Part shown: positions 37,416 to 46,716 of the stretch, one piece after another
Layout of the letters: each line of letters opens with the position of its first letter
Position numbering within the stretch: position 1 is the first letter of the stretch
Assembly (NCBI GenBank): GCA_965217615.1
Contig: CBDCIT010000016.1
Span: forward strand, 62,001-126,000
From: CAVOAK01 sp965217615
GTDB taxonomy: Bacteria > Pseudomonadota > Alphaproteobacteria > UBA8366 > CAVOAK01
Length of the DNA stretch: 64,000 bases
Reading direction: 5' to 3'
Notes under the pieces: generated by a model
Told to the model about the DNA's origin: nothing
The model's input: the letters and a program-made list of their open reading frames with translations, nothing else
Database searches by the model: none
Made by a program: the position numbers and the translations under genes

Positions 37416-38338
37416 TACTCAAAGCCAAAGCCACAACAGCCGCCGATCACCTGCGCGCCCTGCTCGACCCAGCCAAGGGCAAGTTCAAGGAAGTCCTCGG
37501 GCGAAGTGCGGTTATGAGCATTCGCATCCTGCCGCGTCCGGACGTAGTCGTGTCGGTCGGCGTCGGGATAAACACCGATCGGGCCCGACCATTTGTCTCT
37601 GAGCACCGGAATTGATTCGCTCGTAGCCTCGACTTTGGTGTGGAAAACGGTTGCGAGATTGCCGCCCAACGGGACGATCTCGTCCAAATCGTCGGTGAAC
37701 GGATCGTTTGAGGTGTAGCCGGTCTTCAGTGCGCCGCCATTCTCGTTGGCCCGGCATTTGAAGCCGATCCAGGTTGGCACCCCGGTTGCCAGAAAGGCCT
37801 CGACGACCCATTTGCGCTGCAGGGTCCCGCCGGTCGCCTCGGTGATAAGGAAGTCGACCCCCGCCTCGACAAGAATTTCCGCCTGCTCGCGAAGGTTCGC
37901 CTTGCACTGATCCTCGGTATAGTCGCTCCAATCCCGGTAGAATATGTCCGGGAGCGGTTCTCCGCCGACCAGGATGCCGTAGTGCGAGACCGAGCCGCCG
38001 ATATAAACCGGACGCTCTTTCGCTGTTCGATCACGCGCCTCCTGCGCCAGCACAACCGCTCGCAGATTGAGCTCGCGGGTCAAATCGCCCATGCCCAGCG
38101 GCTTGAGGCACTGGCGTGCCGAAGAGAAGGTATTGGTGGTGATGACGTCGACGCCGTCCCTGATGTAGGTCTCGTGCATGAGACGCACGGTGTCAGGATG
38201 GGAATGGAGGGCTACCGCTGCCCAGGCCGTGGCCCCGATGGGTACGCCCATGCCCTGAAGCTGAGTGCCAACGGCGCCATCGAGAATAATCACTTCTCCA
38301 CCGTCGATGCGATCTCGCAATCCCGAATAATCGCCCAT
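37415..38338 (-). CDS. Homocysteine S-methyltransferase family protein, C-terminus clipped by IS30
   Basis: About 307 residues from ATG 38338 (GGGGAGG 4-10 bases upstream). TIM-barrel methyltransferase with EVIILDGAVGTQLQ at the start, ITTNTFSSARQCL, and the zinc cysteine pair in VIGGCCGFG. The family moves a methyl group from betaine, SMM or a similar donor to homocysteine. The IS30 end supplies a TAG right after GFGFE, so about 20 native residues (starting YIKPLRDG) are lost. Zinc ligands remain, so activity may persist. Confidence 0.87.
   Translation of the reverse strand: MGDYSGLRDRIDGGEVIILDGAVGTQLQGMGVPIGATAWAAVALHSHPDTVRLMHETYIRDGVDVITTNTFSSARQCLKPLGMGDLTRELNLRAVVLAQEARDRTAKERPVYIGGSVSHYGILVGGEPLPDIFYRDWSDYTEDQCKANLREQAEILVEAGVDFLITEATGGTLQRKWVVEAFLATGVPTWIGFKCRANENGGALKTGYTSNDPFTDDLDEIVPLGGNLATVFHTKVEATSESIPVLRDKWSGPIGVYPDADRHDYVRTRQDANAHNRTSPEDFLELALGWVEQGAQVIGGCCGFGFE
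37416..37481. repeat. Second copy of the 3'-end repeat, proximal half
   Basis: 66 bp identical to 34653-34718, forming the last coding bases of the homocysteine methyltransferase gene. Starts with the TACT duplication made by IS30. Confidence 0.9.
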
Positions 38339-38408
38339 GTTGCCTCCCCGGGGACTGTCAAAAAAGAGCGGGCTTGTGCCCGGGCGCGACGCAATACAAT
38401 CAATTCGA

Positions 38409-38424
38409 TTGTGTTGCAACACAA
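38409..38424. promoter_or_regulatory. Perfect 16-bp palindrome in a divergent promoter region
   Basis: TTGTGTTGCAACACAA is fully self-complementary. It lies 70 bases upstream of the methyltransferase start (minus) and 190 bases before the GATase start (plus). A related half site TGTTGCA follows at about 38433. Typical of a dimeric repressor operator; the regulator is unknown. Confidence 0.6.
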
Positions 38425-38614
38425 GGTCGGATGCTGTTGCACGGGTGACCCAGTCAGCCCATTGAAAATGAGGCCTTTATCGGGTCGATCGAGTGTCCGA
38501 TCGACAATTTTCCGTGCGGTGCTGGACGGCTTGGGTAAAATCAACTGGCTGCCACCAATTGTTGCTATGGCGCAGCCATCGCTAATGGTGCAATGCGCGG
38601 AAGAGGGTGAATAG

Positions 38615-39544
38615 ATGTGTCGAGCGCTCGTTTATTTGGGACAACCGGTCCTCATTGACCATCTGCTCTATCAACCGGATAGCTCGTTGGTGAAGCAGTC
38701 CTTCATGCCGCGAAAGCTGCAGATGTTGAACCTGGCAGGCTTTGGGATGCGAGCATGGGACCAGACATCCCACGATCCCGAATTACCGTTTACCTATTCG
38801 TCCACCGACCTGCCTGTCTTTGACCGCAACCTCGAAGCGATGGCCCGCAAAATCAAAGTCAATTGCCTATTGGCGCATGTGCGGGGCGTTTCTTACGATA
38901 CCAGGGCCATCGTTTCGAATGAAAACACGCATCCGTTTTGTTTTCCCGGCTATCGGCTGGCAATGGCGCATAACGGCGATCTCGCGCGAATAGAAGAGAT
39001 CAAGCCAAAGATGCTGCGCCACATTCGGCCGGAGATTGCTGCGCAGATCAACGGTACGACCGACAGCGAGTGGATCTATGCGCTGCTGCTGTCACAATTT
39101 GCAGAACCGACCAAGACGCAGTCGCCCGAGCGTATCAAGGACGCCGTCGAGGGGATGCTCGGAATTATCGCCAAGATTAGGGCAGAGAACGGCGTATCGG
39201 TGTCGTCGTCGGTAAATCTGTTTATTGCCGACGGCGAGAGCCTAGCGGTCGTCCGCTACTGTTTTGATTTCGGACGCTATTCCACAAGCAGCGGACCAGG
39301 TAGCGTACATGAAGCCAATTTATCGTTCCTCAGTCTGTGGTACACCGCTGGCCGCGAGTTTGGGTTTCATGAAGACGAATGGAAGATGATCGGTGGAAGC
39401 GACACGGCGGACTCGATCATCGTCGCCTCTGAGCCGCTCACTCTCGATAGCTCCACTTGGCTGGAGGTGCCGGAATACGCCATGCTGTATGCCAGCACGA
39501 CGCACGGAAAGGCGACGATCGAACTCCATCATCTGGAAGTCTAG
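38615..39544 (+). CDS. Class II glutamine amidotransferase (YafJ/EgtC-like)
   Basis: 309 residues. The N-terminal nucleophile Cys2 (MCRALVYLG) becomes the first residue after Met removal. GATase II segments are LLAHVRG, FCFPGYRLAMAHNGDL and NGTTDSEWIYALLL. No synthase domain follows, so it is a stand-alone amidase of the YafJ/EgtC kind. Substrate unknown. Divergent from the homocysteine methyltransferase. Confidence 0.85.
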   Translation: MCRALVYLGQPVLIDHLLYQPDSSLVKQSFMPRKLQMLNLAGFGMRAWDQTSHDPELPFTYSSTDLPVFDRNLEAMARKIKVNCLLAHVRGVSYDTRAIVSNENTHPFCFPGYRLAMAHNGDLARIEEIKPKMLRHIRPEIAAQINGTTDSEWIYALLLSQFAEPTKTQSPERIKDAVEGMLGIIAKIRAENGVSVSSSVNLFIADGESLAVVRYCFDFGRYSTSSGPGSVHEANLSFLSLWYTAGREFGFHEDEWKMIGGSDTADSIIVASEPLTLDSSTWLEVPEYAMLYASTTHGKATIELHHLEV

Positions 39545-39576
39545 TGGGTCGCGCGACGGCCGAATTCTGGGTCGGC

Positions 39577-40616
39577 TTACACCTCGCCGCTTTGGGAGCG
39601 GATGAGTTGGTAGTTTCTTATGCGCGTCAGGTCGTTGTTGGCTCGCGACAGATTTTGAACCAAGTTGCGACTGACGGCGTTGAGAAACGCCAGCGATGTT
39701 GGCGAATTTCCAAAGAAGAGCTGGTCGAAATTCTTCTTAGAAAGTTCGAGTACAACCGCGTCGCTGCGCACGGCGCAAGTTGTGTCGTCAGATCCGTCGT
39801 CGAGCATTGAATCGAGGCCAACGACGCGCCCAGGGCCGAGAACCGCTAGTTGGCGTTCCTGGCGGCCGTTTGCTGCGTAGACCGATACGCTGCCGTGAAC
39901 GACAATATAACAGGCCGTCAACGGATGCTTGCTGTCGCACAAGAGTGCGCATGTGGGCAGTTCATAGGGCGTGGTGTGGCTGTGTAGCCGCGCGATGTCT
40001 TCGGCGGCAAAGCCCTCGAAGAACGGCAGGATTGGCAGATAGGGAAGATAGTCGAACGAACATCCGCCGTTCGGCCGACGATCGTTTAGAGTTCGCCCAG
40101 AAACCGCCCGCACTTTGACGCAATGAAAGCCGGTTCGTCGCCGGCGGCGATCTGTTCGTTCAGCGAGCTTTGACGCTGGCATTGGAGCCGCAAGATTCGC
40201 CGCAGAATCTTAAGCGCGCAGTCGCGGCGCTGTGCCACCGCGCCCTGAAAGAATGTGCGGTTGAGAAACATTCCAGATGCGTCGGATCGTGCACGGACCG
40301 AGGCCGTGCGGGCCGCATCGTCGATCAGACCCAAGTCGCCGATCATGTTGCCGGCTTCCAAAACGGCGATCTGCGTTTCGCCGCCGCCCGGTGTAACCGT
40401 AATCACATCGACACCACCGTTTTCCAGGAAATACGCGCCATCCGGCCCGTCTCCTTGGGTAATCAAGTCTTCCCCTTTACGAAATGACACAGGACGGAGG
40501 CCGCCGAGCAGTTCCGAAAGCTCGTCCCCATCAAGCTCCGAAAAGAGTGGAACCCGACGGGCCGAGGCCAACGAAATCCGCGTTTCTTCTAACGCCAACG
40601 GTGTTGCGAGGTCCAT
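39577..40616 (-). pseudogene. Tandem cyclic-nucleotide-binding-domain protein, frameshifted
   Basis: The first cNMP-binding domain (from MDLATPLALEETRIS, 40616) has RKGEDLITQGDGPDGAYFLE and MIGDLGLIDDAARTASVRA. It runs to a stop at 40086. A second cNMP-type domain (PILPFFEGFAAEDIARLHSH, VHGSVSVYAANG, VVGLDSMLDDGS) continues in another frame to 39577. The domains are complementary in order, and the second frame has no start of its own, so one indel near 40090-40110 best explains the pair. No HTH is present, so it is not a Crp-like DNA-binding protein. Confidence 0.65.
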
Positions 40617-40834
40617 TGCCACCTCAGTCTTGTATCGCGCCGACAGTACCATGGCGGTAAATTTGCTACCACTGAACCGCGAGGGAACACGGTTTGTACG
40701 TCGCAAACTCGAAACCAACGCGCAGGCACCCCTGTCCTGTCGTCCTGGATTGGGCGGTGGACTGATTTACGGGTCGCTGCGGGTGCCGGTCAGCCAAAAA
40801 TGTTGAAAACCGACTTAGTGAGATTGGAGACATT

Positions 40835-42112
40835 ATGAAAAAGGTGGGAATTATCGGCGGCGGCGTCGCTGGTATTGGCGCGGCCTACACGCTTATGAAG
40901 GCCGGTGTCGAGGTTTACATCTTCGATCAAGCCATGCGGTTGGGCGGCGACTGCTACGGTATCGATGTTACGTCCAGCGAGGGCCAAGTCTATCGCGTGG
41001 ATGCCGGCGTCAGCGACTTCAACCGTGCAACGTTCAAGCAGGTTCATGCGCTGCTCGACGACCTTGGTCTCGAATACAAACCCGTAAACCAGGATGCGTC
41101 CTTCATGATGCCGGACGGCGAGACGGTATGGTGCATCAAGGACCGGACGCCGAGTTTCCGGAACTTCGCCGGGAATGAAGGGAAGCTGGTTGAGGAGATC
41201 ACGCGCTTTAACAAATCGTGTATCGAAGTTTTGGACAATGACGCTTTCGATGAGTGGACGGCCAAGCGTTACCTCGATCATCGGGGATATTCCGAAGAGT
41301 TCCGCAAATTCTACTTTGATCCGCGATCCGGCGGCAGTTTCCCGATGCCCGATGACCATCCAGAGAATTTTCCGATCCAATCGATCACATCGTTTTGGCG
41401 CATGCACGGCCTCGTTGGGCCGGGGCCGGCCGACCGTATGTGCGTCGTTGACGGCATGCACGAATACTGCAAGGCCTTCCAAAAATGGTTCATGGAGAAG
41501 GGCGGGCAGACGTTCTGTTCGACCAGGGTGGTCGGCGTCAGGCGTGGCAAAGACAGCGTCCGCGTGCGCACGCGCTCATGGGACGAGGAACATCACACAT
41601 TCATGTTCGACCAAGTCATCATGGCGACGGAATCTAATGGCGTGGTGCCGGTATTCGAGGATGCGACGCCGGAGGAAACGGCATCGTTCCTCATGTTTCC
41701 GAGCCAACGCGCCCAGCTCGTGGTGCATCAGGATCGATCGCTAATGCCTCGGGATGAAGACGCCTGGGGCGGCTACAACTACATCGTGTCCGACGGCACC
41801 CAGCCCGAGACCTATCCGGTGATCACGTTCTTTACGAACCGGATCTCACAGTTACCGGACCATGTGCCGGATACATTCGTAACAATGAACCCGCATATTG
41901 AACCGGCCGAGGAAAAAACGATCTCGAACCGATTTTTCATGCATCCAGTAGCGACGGGACGGACGACCCGTGTGGCCATGATCGTCGACGCGATTCAGGG
42001 CCGGAATCGAACCTGGTACTGTGGCAGCTATCTCAAATCGCCCTTTGTGCACGAGCCGGCATTGGAAACGGGGTTGCTGGTCGCCGATCGGATGCTCAAG
42101 ATGGCGGCGTAA
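40835..42112 (+). CDS. FAD-dependent oxidoreductase, amine-oxidase-like
   Basis: 425 residues with an N-terminal dinucleotide site (KKVGIIGGGVAGIGAAYTL) followed by the second FAD segment (MRLGGDCYGIDV). A domain with RSGGSFPMPDD, then FSCT-type beta strands, follows. The C-terminal flavin segment is about WYCGSYLKSPFVHEPALETG. Related to flavin amine oxidases and desaturases; substrate unknown. Start has AGATTGGAGAC 7-12 bases upstream. Confidence 0.8.
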   Translation: MKKVGIIGGGVAGIGAAYTLMKAGVEVYIFDQAMRLGGDCYGIDVTSSEGQVYRVDAGVSDFNRATFKQVHALLDDLGLEYKPVNQDASFMMPDGETVWCIKDRTPSFRNFAGNEGKLVEEITRFNKSCIEVLDNDAFDEWTAKRYLDHRGYSEEFRKFYFDPRSGGSFPMPDDHPENFPIQSITSFWRMHGLVGPGPADRMCVVDGMHEYCKAFQKWFMEKGGQTFCSTRVVGVRRGKDSVRVRTRSWDEEHHTFMFDQVIMATESNGVVPVFEDATPEETASFLMFPSQRAQLVVHQDRSLMPRDEDAWGGYNYIVSDGTQPETYPVITFFTNRISQLPDHVPDTFVTMNPHIEPAEEKTISNRFFMHPVATGRTTRVAMIVDAIQGRNRTWYCGSYLKSPFVHEPALETGLLVADRMLKMAA

Positions 42113-42255
42113 GCGATCCTTGCGCGGATACGATTGAGGTCGAATATCGCCGCCGACAGCGAATTCGTTCGTTCCTTTTTCGTTCGCACATTTGTTCGAC
42201 GGGGTTTTTTCTGTGAAAAATCCCCAAATTAGTGCATTGAGGGGTTTGGAACTTG

Positions 42256-42273
42256 GACGGAAACCGTCTTTTT
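42256..42273 (+). terminator. Rho-independent terminator-like hairpin
   Basis: GACGG-AAA-CCGTC followed by five T (42269-42273). Just upstream, at about 42199-42223, GGGG plus a T run and an A run plus CCCC can also pair. Ends the FAD oxidoreductase transcript before the flagellin gene. Confidence 0.6.
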
Positions 42274-42336
42274 GTGTCGGCCTATTGGCGCAACTTCGGC
42301 ATAGTCCGTACCACGTAGAAAACGGGGAGAGTACCC

Positions 42337-43155
42337 TTGGCTGATGGAATTAGTCTCACGCCGTCGATCAGTGCGAATTTACTGAACCTACAGAGTATAT
42401 CGGGCCTCGCGAACCGCACCGACGACCGGCTTTCGAGCGGTCTTAAGGTCAGTTCGGCGAGCGACCATGCGCTTGCTTTCTTCGCGTCGCAGCTTTTGAG
42501 CGGCCGAGCGGCCGAGTTGACGCAGGTCAAGGATAGCGTCGACCAGGCGGTTAGCGCAGTACAGGCCGCAGGCGACGGCCTCGATGCGATAAGCGGACTT
42601 GTCGACCAGGCAAACTCACTTGCCAACGCGGCGCGTTCAACGAGCGACCCAGGTCAACGCGCGGCCTTTGCCGCCCAATTTGACGAAGTGCGCAGTCAGA
42701 TTGGCAGCCTCGCGGCCGACGCGAGCTTTGGTGGCACGAACTTACTAGGTTCCTCCTCCGGCGATCTGACTGTCTCACTCAACGAGGACGGATCGAGCGC
42801 CTTGACGGTTCAAAGTGCCGACTCAACCTCGGCCGGCCTTGGCCTCGCGGCTAGCAACGGGTTCGCGACGGATGCCGACATCGACGCGGCATTGGCCAAT
42901 ACTGCAAGCGCGCGCTCGACACTAAGAACCAGCGCCGAAACATTGGGATCTAACAGTTCCATCCTGCAGACGCGGATCGATTTCACCGAGAATCTCACGA
43001 ATACGCTCGAAGGAGCGGCAGCTAACTTGACGCTGGCCGATTAGACAGAGGAAAGCGCAAATCGTCTCGCCGTCCAGACTCAGCAGCAACTCGGCATTAA
43101 CTCGTTGAGCCTCGCTGCGTAAAGCCAGCAGGCGGTACTCTCGCTCATTGGCTAG
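42337..43155 (+). pseudogene. Flagellin with two premature stops near the C-terminus
   Basis: Filament protein of the FlaA/FliC type. The N-terminal D0/D1 segment (LLNLQSISGLANRTDDRLSS, SASDHALAFFASQ) is intact and the variable centre is short. The C-terminal helix is broken by TAG at 43042-43044 (AANLTLAD-stop-TEESANRLAV) and again by TAA at 43120-43122 (NSLSLAA-stop-SQQAVLSLIG). The frame reads on to TAG at 43153-43155. The lost segment is needed for export and polymerisation in known flagellins, so this copy is probably dead. Confidence 0.85.
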
Positions 43156-43283
43156 TATTCGACGTCTCGATTTGCTCTCGCCGTCCCGTCGTGGACGGCG
43201 TTTGCTTTTGGGGAGGCCTGCCGATTGTCGGCAAGGCCTTGTCGTGACAGAGTTGCGATGACTCAACCGATGCCGAGCTCTCA

Positions 43284-43880
43284 ATGCTCTCTGTGCGCGA
43301 TCTTCACCATTCCGGCCTTGCGTCGACCTCGTTCGAACTCGCCGATGGTGAATGCATTGCTGCGCAAGGACCTTCGGGCTCGGGCAAGACCCTATTGCTT
43401 CGCGCGATCGCGGACCTCGATCCAAGCGAGGGTACGGTTGTGCTTGACGGTCAGACTCGCGAGGCGATGCAGGCCCCGCGATGGCGCCGCCTAGTCACCT
43501 ACGTTTCGACAACGCCAGGGTGGTGGGCGGAGTCGGTTGGGTTGCATTTTCCTGATTGGTCGGCGGCGCTGCCGCTTTTCGACGCGCTGGGTCTCGCCGA
43601 TGACTGCGGCGGCTGGCCGGTTCAACGTCTGTCGACTGGAGAACGCCAGCGTCTGGGTCTTATCCGGGCACTATTGTTGCGCCCTCGGGTGCTTTTGCTC
43701 GACGAACCGACATCGGGCCTCGACAAGCCGGCGGCGGCGGCGGTGGAAGAACTTGTGACCTCCCATTTGGACGCTGGCGCAAGTGGTGTTTGGGTCAGCC
43801 ACGACGAGTCCCAAGCGCAACGAATCGCGGGGCGCAGGCTCGTCCTGGAGGATGGCAGGGCGCGCGAGGCTGCGCTGTGA
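43284..43880 (+). CDS. fetA: ABC transporter ATP-binding protein, FetA-like
   Basis: 198 residues with Walker A (GPSGSGKT), signature (LSTGERQRLGL) and Walker B (VLLLDEPTSGLD). The short length and the adjacent FetB permease point to the FetAB (YbbL/YbbM) iron-export system. Its stop TGA overlaps the fetB start GTG. Confidence 0.82.
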   Translation: MLSVRDLHHSGLASTSFELADGECIAAQGPSGSGKTLLLRAIADLDPSEGTVVLDGQTREAMQAPRWRRLVTYVSTTPGWWAESVGLHFPDWSAALPLFDALGLADDCGGWPVQRLSTGERQRLGLIRALLLRPRVLLLDEPTSGLDKPAAAAVEELVTSHLDAGASGVWVSHDESQAQRIAGRRLVLEDGRAREAAL

Positions 43881-44686
43881 ACTATATCCGTCTCGATCTG
43901 ATCGACCTTGCCATTGCCGGATCGCTTATCCTCTTAAACGGTGGGCTTTCGCTTGTCCTCAACCTGCGATTGGAACGGCAATTCTTGATCGCCACTGCGC
44001 GAATGACTGTTCAACTGCTGCTGGTTGGTTTTGTGCTCACGAAATTGTTTTCTTTGGTTTCGCCGCTTTGGACCGGACTGGCGGCGCTTGCGATGATTCT
44101 GTTCGCCGGTCGGGAGATCATGGCGCGCCAGGAACGCCGGCTTGCGGGTTTTTGGGCATACGGTCTCGGCACCAGTTGTATGCTGGTGGCAGCAACGCTA
44201 ATAACGGTCTTTGCCTTAACGACCCAAATCCGGCCCGATCCCTGGTACCACCCACGCTACGGTCTACCGTTGTTAGGTATGATCCTCGGCAATACAATGA
44301 CCGGGATCAGCCTCGGCCTACATACATTGACGACAACATTGGTGCGCGAACGCGACGCGATTGAGGCACAGCTCTCCCTTGGGGCGACGCGAAATGCGGC
44401 GATGTTACCAGCCATGCGCTCGGCCATGCGCAGCGCCCTAATGCCCATCGTCAACGCTATGGCAGCTACCGGCCTCGTCGCCCTGCCAGGCATGATGACG
44501 GGTCAGATTCTCGCCGGTGTCGAGCCGGCGGAAGCGGTCAAGTACCAGCTTCTCATCATGTTCCTAATCGCTGGCGGAACGGGACTGGGTTCACTGACCG
44601 CTGTCTTGGGCGGTGCTTACAGGCTCACCGACCAGCGTCATCGCCTGCGGCTCGATCGCTTGTCGCCATCGAGCGAAAACGGCTAA
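43877..44686 (+). CDS. fetB: Iron-export-type permease FetB
   Basis: 269 residues from GTG 43877, which overlaps the fetA stop (GTGA). Seven or so membrane helices with family segments TARMTVQLLLVGFVL, GMILGNTMTGISL and GLVALPGMMTGQILAG. FetAB is linked to iron export under oxidative stress. Confidence 0.86.
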   Translation: MNYIRLDLIDLAIAGSLILLNGGLSLVLNLRLERQFLIATARMTVQLLLVGFVLTKLFSLVSPLWTGLAALAMILFAGREIMARQERRLAGFWAYGLGTSCMLVAATLITVFALTTQIRPDPWYHPRYGLPLLGMILGNTMTGISLGLHTLTTTLVRERDAIEAQLSLGATRNAAMLPAMRSAMRSALMPIVNAMAATGLVALPGMMTGQILAGVEPAEAVKYQLLIMFLIAGGTGLGSLTAVLGGAYRLTDQRHRLRLDRLSPSSENG

Positions 44687-45027
44687 CGCCAACACCAACC
44701 TGCTTGACGCCAATCACTGTATGCGGCGGCGATCCCGTGCAGAATGCTGCGGCCATACAAGTGCGTTAACCTCTTGAATGTTCGAAGTTTGTTCCCATGT
44801 ACGTAGGCGAGAATGACGGCAGATCGCCGGGGCGCGTCAATCGCTTCATAATCTCTGACGACCAACTGCTCACGCTGCGCTGTCACGTAAGTTTGCGTTG
44901 AGCGACGGTGTTTGAGCTCAATTCCGTTGAACTTAGTGGGTAGATCGACGATCGCCCACGACTTTGGGCATCGCCTGCCTGATAACCGCACAAGGGTCAC
45001 GAGAACAAGATTAGGGGTACAAGGAAC
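44687..45027. other. Intergenic stretch without a recognised gene
   Basis: 341 bases between fetB and rpoH. A minus-strand frame is open here and continues antisense to rpoH, but it has no start signal or recognisable content. It probably holds the rpoH promoter; no clear hexamers stand out. Confidence 0.5.
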
Positions 45028-45909
45028 GTGCAGATCGACAACACTTTGTCTCAATATTTTTCGGATATCAGCGATTTCCCGATGCTGGGCGCTGCGGAAG
45101 AGCGCAAGTTTGCGACTCGATGGCGCAAGCGTCGCGACCGTCGTGCGGTCGAGCAGCTGGTCGGCAGTCACCTGCGTCTCGTCGCCAAAATTGCGCGCGG
45201 CTTCCGAGGCTATGGGCTGCCGCTCGATGACCTGATTGCGGAAGGCAACGTTGGTCTCATGCAGGCTGCGCAGCGGTTCGAGCCGGAACGGGGTTTTCGC
45301 TTTGCAACCTATGCCGTCTGGTGGATACGCGCAGCTATTCAAGAATTCGTTATGCGGAACCTATCGATCGTGCGAATGGGTACGACGGCGGCCCAGAAGA
45401 AACTCTTCTTCAATCTGCGGCGTCTCAAGGCGGAGCTGTCGGTACTCGATGATGGCGAACTCGACGGCGAAACGACGGCGCTGATCGCCAGCGAACTCAG
45501 GGTTCCTGAACGGGAAGTCGCTGCGATGAATCGGCGACTAAAGGCTGGTGATCGATCGCTAAACGCGACAGTCGGACTCGATTCAGACGAACAATTCCAA
45601 GATTTGCTTGTCGATCAGGAGCCGGATCAGGAGAGTCGGTTCTGCGACGGCGAGGAGCTTGCTCGCCGCCGCAACTTCATGGCAGGTGCAATTTCGACGC
45701 TAAATGCGCGTGAGCGGCACATCTTATCGGAACGGCGCCTGCAGGAGGATCCTCCAACCCTGGCCGATTTGAGCGAAGAGTATGGCATCTCGCGCGAACG
45801 CGTTCGACAGATTGAAGTCCGAGCGTTCGAGAAGTTGCAGATTGCAATGCTTGAGGCAGCCGCAGCGACAGAACGACGCTCCGAGGTCAACCTCGAAACC
45901 GTTAGCTAG
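45028..45909 (+). CDS. rpoH: Heat-shock sigma factor RpoH
   Basis: 293-residue sigma-70 family factor. Region 2 reads DLIAEGNVGLMQAAQRFEPE and FRFATYAVWWIRAAIQEFV. The RpoH-box-like QKKLFFNLRRLK follows, then region 4 with an HTH (LADLSEEYGISRERVRQIEV). GTG start at 45028. Its end overlaps the convergent znuB end by a few bases. Alphaproteobacteria often have more than one RpoH; which one this is cannot be told. Confidence 0.9.
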   Translation: MQIDNTLSQYFSDISDFPMLGAAEERKFATRWRKRRDRRAVEQLVGSHLRLVAKIARGFRGYGLPLDDLIAEGNVGLMQAAQRFEPERGFRFATYAVWWIRAAIQEFVMRNLSIVRMGTTAAQKKLFFNLRRLKAELSVLDDGELDGETTALIASELRVPEREVAAMNRRLKAGDRSLNATVGLDSDEQFQDLLVDQEPDQESRFCDGEELARRRNFMAGAISTLNARERHILSERRLQEDPPTLADLSEEYGISRERVRQIEVRAFEKLQIAMLEAAAATERRSEVNLETVS

Positions 45910-46714
45910 TCACCCGAGAGCGCCTCAGGTGACGGCTGAGGCCAAGTGCCAGGCTGATTGCAAAGAGCGCCGTCGCGGCAACGACAATTGACGGACCAGA
46001 TGGCGTATCCCAATTGAGCGAGGCTGCAAGTCCACCGACAACGGCAAGGGCGCCGACAAGGCTGGCAATTACAGCCATTGCCTCTGGGCTGCGTGCGAAG
46101 CGCCGCGCGGTTGCAGCTGGGATGATCAAAAGTGAGCTGATCAGTAAGACGCCGACAACCTTTATGGATACGGCGATAATAAGCGCAATCAGCAGCATGA
46201 AGGCCAGTCTCGCTCGTAACACAGGCACGCCTTCGGCTTCCGCCAGCTCCTCATGCACGGTCACGGCGATGAGTGGTCGCCAGACCATCGCGAGATAGAC
46301 CAGCGTCGAAGCCCCGCCGCCATAGATCCAAAGAATATCAATTGGCGTTACCGCAAGAATATCGCCGAACAGATAGCCCAGCAAATCGACCCGCAGCCAC
46401 TCCATAAGGCTGATCGTCACAAGACCCAAAGACAACGCGGCATGAGAAAGGATGCCAAGAAGCGTGTCGGTCGACAGTCGCCGCTGACGCTGTAGCAGGA
46501 CGAGCAGAACTGCGAGCACGACACCGGTCACGATAATACCCAATGTGACGTCGACGCCTGCCAGCAGACCGAGGGCAATGCCCAAGAGTGCCGAATGCGC
46601 CATGGAGTCGCCGAAATACGCCATGCGCCGCCAGACGATAAAACACCCAAGCGGGCCTGCCACAACGGCGACGCCCAATCCCGCGATTAGTGCGCGGACA
46701 AGAAAGTCGTCCAT
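45902..46714 (-). CDS. znuB: Zinc ABC transporter permease ZnuB
   Basis: 270-residue ABC-3 family permease with eight or so membrane helices. Segments GPLGCFIVWRRMAYFGDSMA, HSALLGIALG and ISSLLIIPAATARR are typical. It lies 2 bases after znuC on the minus strand. The periplasmic ZnuA is not in the window. Confidence 0.9.
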   Translation of the reverse strand: MDDFLVRALIAGLGVAVVAGPLGCFIVWRRMAYFGDSMAHSALLGIALGLLAGVDVTLGIIVTGVVLAVLLVLLQRQRRLSTDTLLGILSHAALSLGLVTISLMEWLRVDLLGYLFGDILAVTPIDILWIYGGGASTLVYLAMVWRPLIAVTVHEELAEAEGVPVLRARLAFMLLIALIIAVSIKVVGVLLISSLLIIPAATARRFARSPEAMAVIASLVGALAVVGGLAASLNWDTPSGPSIVVAATALFAISLALGLSRHLRRSRVTS

Positions 46715-46716
46715 TT

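Noticed and set aside
32956..43122. Stop-codon recoding (TAA/TAG read as sense)
   Set aside because: TAA and TAG end many intact genes here (for example dsrK and dsrC), and both codons occur among the suspect stops, so simple nonsense mutation is more likely.
44683..45342. 219-codon minus-strand frame between fetB and rpoH
   Set aside because: Half of it is antisense to rpoH and it has no recognisable domain or start signal.
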